64,000 bases of DNA from Pohlia nutans (Eukaryota; Streptophyta; Bryopsida; Bryales; Mniaceae). The notes beneath the pieces were generated by a model, which worked only from the letters and a program-made list of their open reading frames with translations, was not told where the DNA came from and searched no databases. Position 1 is the stretch's first letter; every line of letters starts with the position of its first letter. This document shows, piece after piece, positions 26,001 to 37,613 of this stretch. The translations under genes were made by a program, and so were the position numbers. Where the stretch lies: positions 4,972,001 to 5,036,000 of the forward strand of contig CM040087.1 in NCBI GenBank assembly GCA_022496805.1. The letters are read 5' to 3'.

Positions 26001-26102
26001 CTCCCTCTGTCCCATAATGACTTGCACGTAGGTTCTCTCAAATCTACCTCAAGAGGTAGATTTCAGAGAACCTACGTGCAAGTCATTATGGGACAGAGGG
26101 AG
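26001..26102. mobile_element. Stowaway-type MITE (Tc1/mariner)
   Basis: A 102-bp near-perfect palindrome starting CTCCCTCTGTCCCATAATGA and ending with its reverse complement, flanked by TA at 25999-26000 and 26103-26104. The terminus CTCCCTC-x-GTCCCA and the TA target are the hallmarks of plant Stowaway elements. The arms pair almost completely with a small loop at CCTCAAGAGG, which suggests a young copy. Confidence 0.92.
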
Positions 26103-26279
26103 TAACATTCAGTAACATGCATTGTCTTTGCCTTGGCTCTACAGTAGATGGTGTGGAATATTCCACACTTCATCAATAGTTAAGTGGATAGGTGGAGGCT
26201 CAAGGTAATGAGCAGAGTGCATGAAGAAAAGGCATTGAACATGAAGGCTATTGAATATTATGCATTAAAACCATGTCAA

Positions 26280-26515
26280 GGTGAATTTTAACTACACTTT
26301 TGATCTTAAACCTAATAGAGGTGTAGAACCATCTGTACCAATGGCCCTCTGTCCGGTGGGCACTGGCTCATTGTCAAGACGAACAAACACTTTATTCACG
26401 CCGGCCTCGAAAGAGGACCGGAGTTCATATCTATCTATCTATCTATCTGTAGAACCATGCCCAATACAATGAAATACTACTGTAAAATATTGGTTGAAAT
26501 GGGCTTTTTGGACCT
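26280..26515. repeat. Dispersed repeat R2 interrupted by a SINE
   Basis: GTGAATTTTAAC, ACTTTTGAT, GGTGTAGAACCAT and, after the SINE, CAATACAATGAAATAC and ATATTGGTTGAAATGG match 43430-43530 in order. The 43-kb copy has no SINE, so it serves as an empty site. Confidence 0.65.
26333..26448 (+). mobile_element. 5'-truncated SINE with TCTA tail
   Basis: Shares the 3' part of the SINE family: CTCTGTCCGGTGGGCACTGG, a GAACAAACACTTTATTCACG segment, CCGGCCTCGAAAGAGGACCG and a (TATC)n tail. It is flanked by an 11-bp target duplication TGTAGAACCAT (26322-26332 and 26449-26459). The uninterrupted version of the target is seen at about 43470. Confidence 0.85.
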
Positions 26516-26519
26516 TTAA

Positions 26520-27417
26520 CCCCTAAAGGACCATGCTCATTCCTAAAATTTTATCACTTTCTCGTGATGCTTTCAGAAAGGCAATTGTATCTCTTGATTG
26601 GTATTCATGTAGAAAACTTCACCGTTGAAGTTCAAAAAGGACTTAGTCATGAGACTGTACATTAATTTTCAGAACAATTTATCGTATATATTACATGATT
26701 ATAAGGTTTGATCATAAGTTGATTTTTGAAAAATTTGAATAAAACCAACAGGTCATTCATTGCAAACTTTCTCATAAATTTAAAAACCATGATTAGCGTT
26801 TGAAAGTTTAGGAGCATACAAAGATGTACTATATCTAGGTGCCTACAAAAAATGGTGTTCTAAAACTAAATACAACAACAATGATTGATTCTCAAAGATT
26901 TATGTTTGGGTGAAGTGACTTGTTGGTGACTCGTTGAGCCAGTGTTTGTGGTCGTTATTAATTTTTACATTGCAAAAATGTTTTAAAGAATTCAAATATA
27001 TATTTGGAATATTCCAAAATAATCCAAAATAGTATAAAATATGTAGAAAATATTCCAATTTAAAATATATTTAAACATTTTCCGTAATTATTTTATAGTG
27101 TTAATAATGCAATATTGGCAAATATTTTACATATTGGATGCTTTTTTTTTTTACAAATGTGACGTTCAAGTGTGAAAACGCCCTCCAAGTCATCAACCGC
27201 CCTAACTACTATGTCCCAAGTTCACCTATGTTGACGTTTTAGTTTTTTCCCAATGAATCAATCAACGTAATTGCAAATCTTGAAGTTTTTTTGTGTTCTT
27301 GAAACGAACATTTTCAATTCTCTAGTTAACATTGAGCCAAAATTATGAAATCCAAACAAGTTATTCAAGTAATGAAATTATTCTTGAACACAATGTGTCC
27401 ACCTAGTCCTTTAGGGG
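26520..27417. mobile_element. TTAA MITE (0.9 kb)
   Basis: Starts CCCCTAAAGGACC after TTAA (26516-26519) and ends AGTCCTTTAGGGG before TTAA (27418-27421). AT-rich and non-coding. It abuts repeat R2 on its left. Confidence 0.75.
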
Positions 27418-27526
27418 TTAAGGGTTAAAATGCAAAAAACAGGTAGGCAACACAAAAAATAATATATTAAAATTGGGCAGTGACACATTAAAATAATAAT
27501 ATTAAAACCATTGTCCTTTTGTTATA

Positions 27527-27562
<36 letters not shown>

Positions 27563-27904
27563 CTAGTGGGACCCATGCCGTTCAACACATTGACGTTAGT
27601 TGTTTTTGAGCTTGGGTTGTCACCTCGACGGATTCCAGTGCGGAACGGTTGAGTGAGACAAACCGAGCTGTATTGTATAATAGATCACTTTTTTTTGGCA
27701 AACTAGATCAGTAATTTCCCAAAAATTTAGGCACCCTTGAAATTATTTATTTTTTGACCAAGCTCCTAGGAAATTACGGTACTTGTTTTCCGAAAAAAAT
27801 TGGGCAAACCTCCTTTGTAGCTATGATATATGATATATTTATTTTATTTTATTTTTTCCCCTTATTGGAATTCAAAGGAATTAGTTGCTCATGATCATAA
27901 CATT

Positions 27905-28140
27905 GTTAAGCCCTAGACTTTGTATCCCTACTAAAGTTTCCAAGATTCTCCGATGCTCTCTAATTGCTCTTAGATGCTCTTTGTTTTCACAACTTAAGTT
28001 TGTCTTACTTCCTTGACTTTTACTAAATTCCCTCATATAATAACAAGCGTCATCTTTCACTCTAATTCCAAAGAAAATTAATGTTCAAGTAAAAATGGGA
28101 GTAAAAATCAAATGAAGCAGTAGGCGATACAAAACCCTAC
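27905..28140. repeat. Dispersed repeat family R1, copy 2
   Basis: Starts TTAAGCCCTAGACTTTGTAT, then CCCTACTAAAGTTTCCAAGA and TTCTCC; it shares the later ACTAAATTCC, CACTCTAATT and AAGCAGTAGG words with the copies at 23346 and 43260. Confidence 0.6.
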
Positions 28141-28397
28141 AATTAGAGAATGTAATGGGGGAGGCTTTCTCAAAAACTATGTTCTTTTAGTAGCAATATC
28201 GTTACAATTTTGTGTATTGTAGTAGGAAATGGCTCTTTCAAGTTAAATGATTAAATATGTTGCATCGAGAAATCCCTCACTAGATTCATTTCATGACACC
28301 AATTTTCTTTGGTTGAGAGGGAGAGGATTATAATTCACGAGGTTGACTTGTGTCACAGTTTGGCACGACGATTTTAAGGATGGAATTGACTTGCTCA

Positions 28398-28658
28398 GGA
28401 TGCACTGTACTAAACATGTACGAGTATACGTGAGTGCACATAAGGGGTATTAATTTGAACACTACCGTATTATGTATACATACAATAAACACATTTAGAA
28501 TTGAAAATATTCACGTATACTTACACTTAACATATATTTAAAAGAGAATACATCCGTATACAAAGGTATTTAGACATATAACCTCTCGTATACAAGGGGG
28601 TTTTTAGTAGGGGTCATGAACGCACGTGATTCTCAAACATAATGTAGAGTGCACCCCC
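28398..28658. repeat. MITE-like inverted-repeat element, copy B
   Basis: Opposite orientation to 160-421. The ends are GGATGCACTGTAC and GTAGAGTGCACCCCC. It contains GTATACTTACA, CGTATACAAAGGTATTTAGA and CTCTCGTATACAAGGGG blocks, as in copy A. Confidence 0.6.
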
Positions 28659-28676
28659 AAGTTGACTTGTTGTGTA

Positions 28677-28679
<3 letters not shown>

Positions 28680-28756
<77 letters not shown>
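28680..28756. repeat. (AT)n microsatellite, about 77 bp
   Basis: Perfect alternating AT. The Ile-Tyr repeat ORF across it is an artefact. Confidence 0.97.
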
Positions 28757-28759
<3 letters not shown>

Positions 28760-29221
28760 AATTCCTTTATCTCATGTGAGCCCTTTTATTAGCCAAAATT
28801 TCACTCTTAAATGTTTTTGATTTGGAAGTGCAACTTGACATTATGTTCAATAATCTACCTGAAGGTCCTTACTCTAATACAAAATCAAGTCAGTAATTCA
28901 TGAAGGATGAAGCCTAAATAACCCTGGGGAAGTCACTCTATGTATTTTTTAGGTACCATCTACGATAATAGGGTATTTAAAGTACTGTAAAAATAAAAGT
29001 AATTCTTGCTATAAGAATTTACTCATTTTTATTATTGAAATCAATTTTGAGCATTCTATATGTAATTTGTGTATGAAAATTACTTTAAAAGATTTATTTG
29101 AGGTAATAAATATAGGGTGTAAATAAAACATTGTTACAAGACGATCATGGCCTGACACTTCCAAATCAGCTCAGAAATACAACAATGTTCAGTGTACACA
29201 CAAACAGAAGGTGTAGTTTAA

Positions 29222-29455
29222 CCCTTAAACAACATAAGCTTTCCTGATACCACACCCAAAATCTCTTCTAAAGTTCATTGTAAGCATAATTCTGTTTTTA
29301 ATTTACTTTGGCTCTATTCTAAAGAAGTGTAGATCTCTCTAAGGTGCTGAGTTTGGCATTTTAAAAATCCCATTTGATGCAATGAAGTAGAAGATATGAG
29401 CAAGATTCTCCCAAAATATAATCAAGCCCGTGGGGCTTGCATTGTAGTTTAAGGG
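29222..29455. mobile_element. TTAA-flanked small element
   Basis: TTAA at 29218-29221 and 29456-29459 bounds CCCTTAAAC at the left and GTTTAAGGG at the right. It shares the subterminal GGGGCTTGCAT/GGGGCTTACCT word with 5431-5791. No ORF. Confidence 0.65.
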
Positions 29456-29667
29456 TTAACCCTCAGTTTAATCCTTAAGCGTTCACACTGCATTTACCCG
29501 GTTACACCTAATAAATTTCTCACATTTTAAAATAGATTATATTATATTTCTATTTTTCTCATTTAATTTATTGTTAAAACGATTTACACTGATATTTTCA
29601 TAATTATTATTTTAAATGAATTTTATAAAATTTTCATAGTTTCCTCTCGTAAAATTCATAGTACTTA

Positions 29668-30035
29668 GATAGATAGATAGATAGAAACTCCGGTCTCTTT
29701 AGGGGCCGGCGTGAATGAAGTGTCCGTTCGTAATGCCAATGATCCGATGCCCACCAGACAAGGGGAACTTGGGACAATACTACTCTCCCCTTTCGAGAAT
29801 GAACACTATAGTGACACACTATGCTACTACCTAGCTAGCCACTAGTGCCTTGAAGATACCAGACATGGTATCCCCCCAAAGGACTTTGAGGTACCCATAC
29901 ATCAAGGTCCAAGGACCCCCCACCATAGTTGGGTGGACTATGGTGGTGAGCACCACGCCGGCATGGGGAGTAGAACCCACAACCTCCTCATTGGGGGCCA
30001 TGAGCTCCAACCACCAAGCCAAGGCCCGTGGTGCC
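29668..30035 (-). mobile_element. Full-length tRNA-derived SINE
   Basis: On the minus strand the head (near 30028) carries an A box (TGGCTTGGTGGTTGG) and a B box (GGTTGTGGGTTCTACTCCC), as in tRNA-derived RNA polymerase III promoters. The body contains CACGCCGGC, and the 3' end is GACCGGAGTTTCTATCTATC. A perfect 12-bp target duplication TCATAGTACTTA lies at 29656-29667 and 30036-30047. Length 368 bp. It encodes nothing and would depend on LINE reverse transcriptase. Confidence 0.9.
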
Positions 30036-30943
30036 TCATAGTACTTATAAAAATTAGGAACAACAAAGCGTAGGTGGCATGCTTCTTGGGCTTACATAAA
30101 TAAAAATTCAATTGAAAACTTTTTCCCTACAATATATATTGAAATATTAGGGTTGTGAGCTTCAAATATTTGGTAATCAAGCTCCATGGGCTTAATTTTG
30201 TAAAAATCTTTGAAAAATCTTTTGATGTAGTTTACTATTTTTTAATTGGTAAATCACGTTAGAAAGAAAATTGAATTGCGCATTGAGATTATTTTACAAC
30301 CTTGTAGAAAATGTTTCATAGCAAACACTGATTGATCAAAGTTAGTTGGAGGAGCCAAAGGGATTTTTTGTGAGTTGAGTCGGCTACCTCGGTTATTGCT
30401 ACTTTGTAAGTTGAGCTAGAGCATGCCACATCCAAAGCATGCAAACATGCCACTTCATGTGATTGCAAGAAAATGAGTTGAGCCATAGCATGTCCAACAT
30501 GCTTGGTCCTCATTGAATTTATTTGACCTCACCTTTATTTATATTCTCACCTTATTTGAGCATGTTTGACTTCATTTAACTTATGTTTAATTTATGTGAA
30601 GGCAGAGGTGTTAGTGGGTGCCTGAACCCCACCAATTTCAAAGATACTTTTGGGTTGTCCCTCCAAGCACCTCCATGTCCTTTAAGGGTTAAGGTGATGC
30701 ACATACGTAATATAGATTTATAACAAAAGGTGCACCACATAGTGATTGTGGATCCTTGTTCCCACAATGCCGCCAAATTCCCGGTAGGAGACGAGACAAG
30801 TTACACAACGTAACCCATGAGTTGATGAAAGAAATGTTTTTGTAGCAGGTGACTCAATGGATGATAAGTAGTTGTAGCAATGTACTTGATGGATGAAAAG
30901 TTACATGGATGATGGATGGGGTATGAGGGCGTCCATAACAAAT

Positions 30944-31020
30944 GGGTTATGCCATAGTTACTTATACCTGTGTTATGCCATAGTTACTTATACCTGTGTT
31001 ATGCCATAGTTACTTATGCC
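30944..31020. repeat. 26-bp tandem repeat, three copies
   Basis: GTTATGCCATAGTTACTTAT followed by ACCTGT is repeated; the third unit is partial. Confidence 0.9.
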
Positions 31021-31288
31021 ATGTAAGAACTTTAAAAAATTTACAGAATTTTTATTTTGATGGTTCATAAAGCACAAACTACTCTTCTGCATCTTCATTC
31101 TATGGGATGATTGGGATTTATGCATGTAAACCCTCTCAAAAATACAAATGGAAATTTTGTAGAGATATTGTTTTTATCTTCGATAAATTGAAGAGAAAAG
31201 TTTGTAAGTATGGGTGTCAGATTTGCATAACATTCAATAAGTTAACTTGCAGTGGCTTTGTCTGGTTGCACAGGAGGACAACATATTC

Positions 31289-31402
31289 CACACCCAACAA
31301 AATCTTCATCAGCAACTAATTGGACAGGTGGAGTCCCAAGTTGATCACACCCAACAAAACCTTCATCAGCAACTAATTGGATAGGTGGAGTCCCAAGTTG
31401 AT
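31289..31402. repeat. 57-bp tandem duplication
   Basis: Two nearly identical units beginning CACACCCAACAAAA and ending GGAGTCCCAAGTTGAT (31289-31345 and 31346-31402). It lies next to GGCTATTGAATGTTATG-type words, which recur as inverted pairs at 31440-31520, 32910-33040 and near 26245, suggesting another MITE family. Confidence 0.85.
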
Positions 31403-32057
31403 GATCAGAGTACATGAAGAATAAGCAAAGGTGCAAGAAGGCTATTGAATGTTATGCAATTCTCCACAAATTACAAATTTGTTACCAAATTGGGTCATAA
31501 CATTCAATAGCCTTCACGCGCACTTCCTTTACATCCATTCAACGAAATAACTCCAGTGTTGCTCCAGTGCCGGCATCAAGTCACAAAATATCTTCTTCTT
31601 TTTTTATTATGTGTGTAGAGCTTTGAGATCTTATTGACCTTCCCCTCCCGGTTGCCATTACCTCCGCCTTCCTGTAAAACAAGCTAACTCCTGATTTTGC
31701 ATGAATGACGATGTGAGATATTCCGCACATTCTCCTAAAGGGCAAAGCAGAGCCGGTGAAGGCTACTAAATGTTATGGTACAATGCAATTCTCCTTCTTT
31801 CCTCAAAGTGCTAGTTTCCTTTCCTTTTTTTTCCTTTTTTTTTCCTTCTTCCGCTAAAATCAGCTCCTTCTGCAGATTAGGTGCCACTACTAGCAAAGGC
31901 GTTGCTTCTAACTCAAAGCAGTGTCAAAGTTCACTAAGTTATACACACTTGTTCTATGTGATGAATCACACTCACCAAGTCTTAAGCGCCTAGGCAGTGA
32001 GTGCAAAGTGGCGCCATTTGACTCACCTACCAACGCCTTCTCCTTGTAGTGTGTGAA

Positions 32058-35000
32058 TCACATCATGAGCTTGAAAGGGGGCAAGCGGGGAATCCCGGCG
32101 GCCATGAAGAAAGGAAGAAGCTGGGTGTTGTTGCGCTCAAGGTCGTGGTAGAATTCGTACTCCGCGTTGTAATCGTGGATCTCCTTCAGCTCCTCGCTTT
32201 GGCTGGAGAAGTAGTGATGCTTCAGCCCCTTGGCTTTCCCAAACCCATACACGTGCACACTGTCACACAATCCCAACGCCATCACCACCCCTTGCATCCC
32301 CGTCGAGTAGTGAAACTGCCGATTGGGGTTGCGCAGAATGCTCCACCAGCTCGCCTTCATATTCGGACGCTTCAGAAACTGCTTCACCGAATACCTGCCA
32401 AGAAATCGAATCACATTTTAATGTCCGGGATACTATTTCTCAACCCGGACATTATTTGATTTTAGGGACATCAGTAGTGTCCTTGTAAGAAAAAAATGAA
32501 TGTAGTGTTCCAATAACAATGACATATGGCAACTTTATAATAAACATGGCATGTCACCTTATGCCACTCTTATCACATGCACAGGGAGATAAATACAAGA
32601 TTCCCATATGGGAAACGCAGGAAAATTGCCCACAATTTTAGCTTTCCCAAATCAAAAATACACTAAAATCATCCCAAGAAAGTTACAATTGTGGGAATTT
32701 TGTCCCACTTCCCATAAGAAATCCCACGTGAGAATGTCTTTCTTTCTCCATGTGCATATGGCACTCGCAATGAAAGTGGAAATTACAAGCATCAAACTTC
32801 TATGTAGTGTAGGGACACTTTGAACGAATTGTGGTAAACAACATCAATTCTCACTAGACGCTAAATAACCCATTTAGTGTAGTACTCCCAAACCTCTTTA
32901 ATCTTCACAACATTCAGTAGCATTCATGCTAACTGCCTTTCTTTCCCTCCACCTGTCCACTTAGCTACTGTTGGGTGTGGAATATTGCACACCGTCTACT
33001 GTAGAGCCAAGGCAGAGATAGTCCATGCTACTGAATGTTATGTTACTGTTTTTTTGTTGAATGTTATGTTACTGTTTTTTGTAATGTTATGTTACTGTTT
33101 TTTTGTTGAATATTATGTTACTGTTTTTTGCAGTTTGAATGTGTGGTACAGTCAATGATAGTGTGGCAGGATGTGCAGGTCATAATAGAGGTTTGAGTGT
33201 ACATTTTTGCATTCGAACTGAAGAAGAAAGAGTCTGTACCATTTCGCAATTCTGTTGCACAGGTTGTCGAAGCGCGGGTCGGTCACCAGCAGCGGCGCGG
33301 CGTGCTCAGAGCTGCAGAATGCGATGGGCATGAAATGCCAAGGCGCACAAAGGTACGTGATGATCGGCACCTGGCAACACATCCGTTTTAGGGTTAGGGT
33401 TTGGGCGAGATCTCCAAGAAAATTGAATGTTTCCGTTCACTCAATTTTTCAATCAGTATACTTTTCCATATACAGATACAGAATGGTCTCTTGCCTGCAA
33501 ATCCATTTCGTTTCTTAGAATCTTGCTGGAAATCTGAAAAAAGTAATTCTAAACCTAACTGAACTGATAAATTCTCATGTTTTTTCAGACTTCTGATTCA
33601 GCACTGGTGCGTTTTTTCGATTCTGTTTTGAAAGACTATGTTCTTATCCTAGAATTGAAAAACGTTTTAAAACGTCCAAATTGTTGCTGAATTTATCTGT
33701 TTTCCCGGGATGAGACATTTCCATGATTTATTGCCGTGTATTTTCATTCCTGAAATACAGTTCTCTATCACAATCTGACACAACCACCGAGTCACCTAGG
33801 TATGGGTGAGCATGAGCATGGTGTGGTGTAACAAAGCAAAATGAGGCGATTGGTTTGAAAAAATGCAGGCAAAATCTCGTTTTTGTCGCCTTTGAAGTTG
33901 AAAAATCAATTCCGCCTTGTCTTTCCTCTTCTAGTAATAGAGTTAACCAAAAAGAAGAGAGAATACATGTTAGGTGAGGTGAGTTTGGCGGCTTGGATGT
34001 TGTATCGGGAACCTCCCGTGTATTATCTCGTGTAGAATGTAGCCAGTGTGTACATTTGCCGAGGTGAGGTTCTTGATTCTACATGTGTCCCGAGTCTGGC
34101 TGGTATTTAAGGCAGCCAAGCAAATTGGCATGGTTTTCAAAGAATCCAAAATAGAAGGGTGAATTAGTTTTGCCGTCACAAAGGTAGACAAACTGAGTTT
34201 AAGGTGAGTTCACAGAGAGCCAAGGCTTGGAAGCGACGGCCCACATCAATTTGAGATAATGGCAAGGCATGTGGTAAATTTGAGATGTAATTGGGTGACT
34301 GGTTTGATTAGGTGGTTCTGACAACTTGCAAAGCTCATGTCTAAAATTGAAGTTGGAGGGTGTTGGGTTCACTATTTAATTTGATTTCGGTTACACTCAA
34401 AGAGGACATAAACTCTAGTTTCCTTATATTTTGGGGGTCATATCACCTGTTCTAATTTTGGTTAACTCAAATGTTTGCTAGACTTTAGAGTTCGGCTTTA
34501 GCACGAGTTGCGATTACCGTGGCGCCGTAAGGATGACACCAACATTGGCTGCGCTTGGCGCACGTACGGACGATGTGGCTGTTGACGAAAGAGATGGTGG
34601 TTTTCCTCCCAACGAAAGATTCAAATCCCGCCGTCCTCGCGTTGTTGATGCGCATCACCATCTCATGCTGGTCGATAGCTCTCCCGTAGGACGAGTTCAG
34701 AAGAATGCCGCTGTTTCCCACCACCGCGCAAGTGCGGTACCGCTTTAGGGTTTCGCCTTCGTGCGGTCTGTCCACGGGCTGCTTCACGTACTGCACAAGG
34801 TTTTGCATGACTTGAGGCTCAAATCGGCGGTTGTCCACCCAGTTCTTCAACAGCGCTCGCATCTTCGGCCAGTATGGCCTCCACATGTTGGCGTTGTAGA
34901 AGATTTCCAGCTGCCAGCCTGCAAGCTTCTTCCGCATCATCGGCATGAGCACCATGTGCCTGTACCTGCCCTGTGAGTATTGCACCATGTCAATGGCCTT

Positions 35001-35971
35001 CCTTTGCACATGTCAACACAATATTAGAGTAAACCGAAAAGTTCAGCCCAAAGAGGAAAGTTTTGACAAACTCATATTGAAACAAAAATAAACCAAAAAT
35101 TAGTCTATGTCGAGTTTTCAAACAATCTATAACAAGGCCCTGTCATTATTTTTCATACCTCACTATTGCTCTCACATCTTCCACCAATGCTCTATCCACA
35201 AGGGGACAATTTATGACAAGACACTATAACATCCAAGTATCATCAAAAGAGAGGTTAGAAGTAAAGCAAAAAGAGAGGTTAGATGGAGGACTTTTCGGTT
35301 AATTCTATTCTATTTGCACTTCTTAGGGAGAGTCCCCATGAGAGACCCGCACCCACTCTCTGCAAAGAGAATAAACCAATTTTAGCTCCAAGGATTAAAG
35401 AACGGGTACTAAATCAATAGGACAAGCTTGGCACTTCTTCAAACCGAGGCCACTGTCTTTTGGAGACCCACTCTTACTTTCATTAGAGAAGAATCAGAGG
35501 AGATTGAACAATGAACCGGTTGTCTGAGTGCTTCATGGGGAGCGGCTCTTACCCCTTGCACATGAATGATGGAAAATTAGGGCTAAGAGTTCATCTTGTT
35601 TATAACATTCTCTAATGCTTGTACCTGAGGTATGGCGCCTTCTTCTCTAACTGCATTAGCTTGTCGGAGCTTCCGTCACGGCCAGGTCGACCAGGATAGA
35701 TATCCTCCATTGTATGAACCGAATCTTTTTCGTTTCCCAGGAGCTGTATGATTTGGTGCTCTAACTCATTCGAGAGATAATCCACGTCGCTGTAGTCTAT
35801 CTTAGAATCATCAGAATCCTCCATTGTTGTGTTCAAATGGTAATTAGGGTTCCGTGCACACAAACTAGGCAAAAAACTCAAGAGGGAGACGCCCATTGAA
35901 GATAATACCGTAAAGATTGTCAGTGCAGTGGAAATCGTCAACAACATCAAAAAAGCTCGTGATTGCAGCAT
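32058..35971 (-). CDS. GT29 sialyltransferase-like glycosyltransferase
   Basis: A type II Golgi membrane protein of glycosyltransferase family 29. Exons 35971-35625, 35001-34518, 33370-33240 and 32394-32058 join in phase to 432 residues. Residues about 6-34 form the signal anchor ([20 protein letters not shown]); an acidic stem follows. The sialyl L motif begins at about 207 ([20 protein letters not shown]). The S motif lies at 348-372 (FHYSTGMQG...CDSVHVYGF), and the VS His-x4-Glu motif at 394-399 (HDYNAE). The block [21 protein letters not shown] across the exon 2-3 junction supports the splice. Plants lack clear CMP-sialic acid metabolism; family members are thought to act on other sugars such as Kdo or on unknown acceptors, so the substrate is not assigned. 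The second intron is large and carries a repeat (33948-34412). Confidence 0.92.
33030..33135. repeat. Short tandem repeat of ATGTTATGTTACTGTTTTTT
   Basis: About four imperfect units of about 27 bp, in the GT29 last intron. Confidence 0.8.
33948..34412. repeat. Dispersed repeat R3 in GT29 intron 2 (inverted copy of 40427-40745)
   Basis: AAGAAGAGAGAATACATGTT, GAGGTGAGT, TTTCAAAGAATCCAAAATAG, AGGGTGAATTAG, CAAGGCTTGGA and ACTCAAAGAGGACATA all recur as reverse complements, in mirrored order, at 40427-40745. Each copy is about 320-465 bp. The extra part of this copy (34000-34110) is absent from the other. Confidence 0.7.
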
Positions 35972-36496
35972 GATGGTGAACTCTGTTCTCTCCGTCTACA
36001 ATAGAAAATTCCTTGGTCACAAATTTTCAAAACTCTCTTCAAAATTTGCTTTGCATGTCTAAGGCCCTCCTTACATTCCTGGAAGTTGTCCGGGAGCTCA
36101 AAACCACTTCTATGTAGACAATGCTTCACAATTGCACTAGAAGGAAATGTGTCATTTTTCACTTACTATAAATGAAAAAGAAGTGAAGCAGCGCCAGGCA
36201 CATGGGCTATGTTAGTGCTGATGAGTAGTTTTGGTCACAAGAAGACAAAAACGTAAGTATAATATTCCGCCACTATTCATTGTTCCCACGAAATGAGGAA
36301 TGAAAAACGACAGGTTTGCTACTAGTGTTGGGGCTCATTGTAGAACACAAATTTAGAAACTATTTTGGAATCAACCAATGGATGAGAGCAAAGAGGCTAA
36401 TCTGGATTTCATGCTCATTGAAGAGAGCTTTGTCATTTTGTGAATCATTCTTGTCCTCTAGCGCTATCTTTACCCACCGGGTCGAGTCGAGTTGTG

Positions 36497-36763
36497 TCAA
36501 TTAACGTCGTCGCTGGTGGCAGTGCGAACCTCGAAGACGCAATCACATTTGATCACAAGCTGGAGCAAATGGATTTCGGAGAGATGGTACCAATCATCAG
36601 GCAAGCGAATGAGGTTTTTTTTGCGTTTGTAGACTCGGTAGTTGTAATCGTCGCAGGGGATTCTTCGCCAGCCCAGAGGGAATATCATATCCTCCATGGC
36701 CTCGAAGGACTTGATGATCTCCTGCGTCGCTCGGTGTATCAGCATGGGCTTTCCAATTTCCAT
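36497..36763 (-). CDS. FPF1-like (flowering-promoting factor 1 family) small protein
   Basis: An 88-residue single-exon ORF with the core of the plant FPF1 family: KPMLIHRATQEIIKSFEAME (as in KVLVHTPTNEVITSYAVLE), LGWRRIPCDD (LGWERYYDD), VYKRKKNLIRLPDDWYHLSE (FHKRSTVHLISLPKDFNR) and LVIKCDCVFEVR (IVVKNRNEFEVRD). FPF1 proteins are about 110 residues and are linked to gibberellin response, flowering and root growth in angiosperms; their molecular activity is unknown. The usual N-terminus (SGVWVFKNGV) is absent: an in-frame TGA lies a few codons upstream of this ATG, so the protein is short or an upstream exon was missed. It sits 526 bp upstream of the GT29 start, same strand. Confidence 0.8.
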   Translation of the reverse strand: MEIGKPMLIHRATQEIIKSFEAMEDMIFPLGWRRIPCDDYNYRVYKRKKNLIRLPDDWYHLSEIHLLQLVIKCDCVFEVRTATSDDVN

Positions 36764-37020
36764 TCTGGGACGTCATCTTTCCCCTAATTCACTGTTTCAT
36801 TGGAATTCTTCGATTCTTGTCGGTGATGACTCCGTCGGCAACTTACTGTGATGATCGTCATTGATGGCTGCCAACCTTCGGATTTCTGTCACTGAGAAAG
36901 CTTGTGTGTTGTGCCTCCGGTGGTTTGTATGAACAAGTGAGAATTCAACTGAAAAAACCGTTTCTGTGTCCACGGGACTGGACATTGAAATCTCTGAGCT
37001 GGCAGGTCGGGTATTGTGTA

Positions 37021-37197
37021 GATAGATAGAAACTCCGGTCCCTTGAGCCAATGCCCACCAGACAAAGGGCCACTAAGACCAAACTACTCACCCCTTTCAG
37101 GAATAGACACTTTTAGAACTACTAACATTGACACATAATTGAGTAAAATAAGAGCTTTGGGTGTTTAAATGGCAGGCTATTGGGTTGGTATTGTGTA
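37021..37197 (-). mobile_element. SINE (3' part) with 18-bp target duplication
   Basis: The reversed tail (GATAGATAGAAACTCCGGTC) and the body word CCAATGCCCACCAGACAAAG belong to the same family as 29668-30035. A perfect 18-bp duplication CAGGTCGGGTATTGTGTA lies at 37003-37020 and 37198-37215. The tRNA-like head is missing, so the copy is 5'-truncated. Confidence 0.85.
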
Positions 37198-37613
37198 CAG
37201 GTCGGGTATTGTGTACGTGAGAGCGATAGGCACTCTTTGATGCGTTCGTGGTGCCCTGATTTTGAGTATTTTTATTTTTATTTTTTTGTGAGAATCTTGT
37301 TCATAATTTTTTCTCCGTTGAATCAAATGGGGTGTTTTTCTTTTTCTTTTAAAAACAAATGGATGCTTTATTTCCATTGCACAACAACAGATTACAAACA
37401 TCACACTATGAACGAAGAGAGCACGTTTCCAGAACTCCCTCACGAGTGATTTATTAAAATTCAAATGGGGTATTTAAATGTCAAAACAAACATATTTAAG
37501 GCATCTATAAGTTTTTTCAAATATAATCAAAGTAAATTAGAAAAGAACCATGCTTTAAATGGATTTTAAAAGAGATTTTAGGGTATGGGAATCAAGAAAG
37601 CCATTTCCTTTAA

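Larger units (their letters stand above)
21751..32057. other. 10-kb gene-free stretch
   Basis: No coding gene is supported between the phytocyanin start and the GT29 stop codon. It holds TTAA-family elements (23552-24764, 26520-27417, 29222-29455), a Stowaway MITE (26001-26102), SINEs (26333-26448, 29668-30035), an inverted-repeat element (28398-28658), a long AT microsatellite (28680-28756), three 26-bp units (30944-31020) and two 57-bp units (31289-31402). The 22739-22963 ORF has no homologue I recognise. Confidence 0.6.

Noticed and set aside
28680..28756. CRISPR-like or other spaced repeat array
   Set aside because: No equally spaced direct repeats with unique spacers occur in the window; tandem arrays here are simple or transposon-derived.
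28626..28820. ORF with a long Ile-Tyr repeat
   Set aside because: It is a translation of the (AT)n microsatellite.
35947..36162. 71-residue ORF overlapping the GT29 start in another frame
   Set aside because: It overlaps the GT29 signal-anchor exon and matches no family; the GT29 frame has the expected signal anchor and in-phase splicing. At most an upstream ORF.
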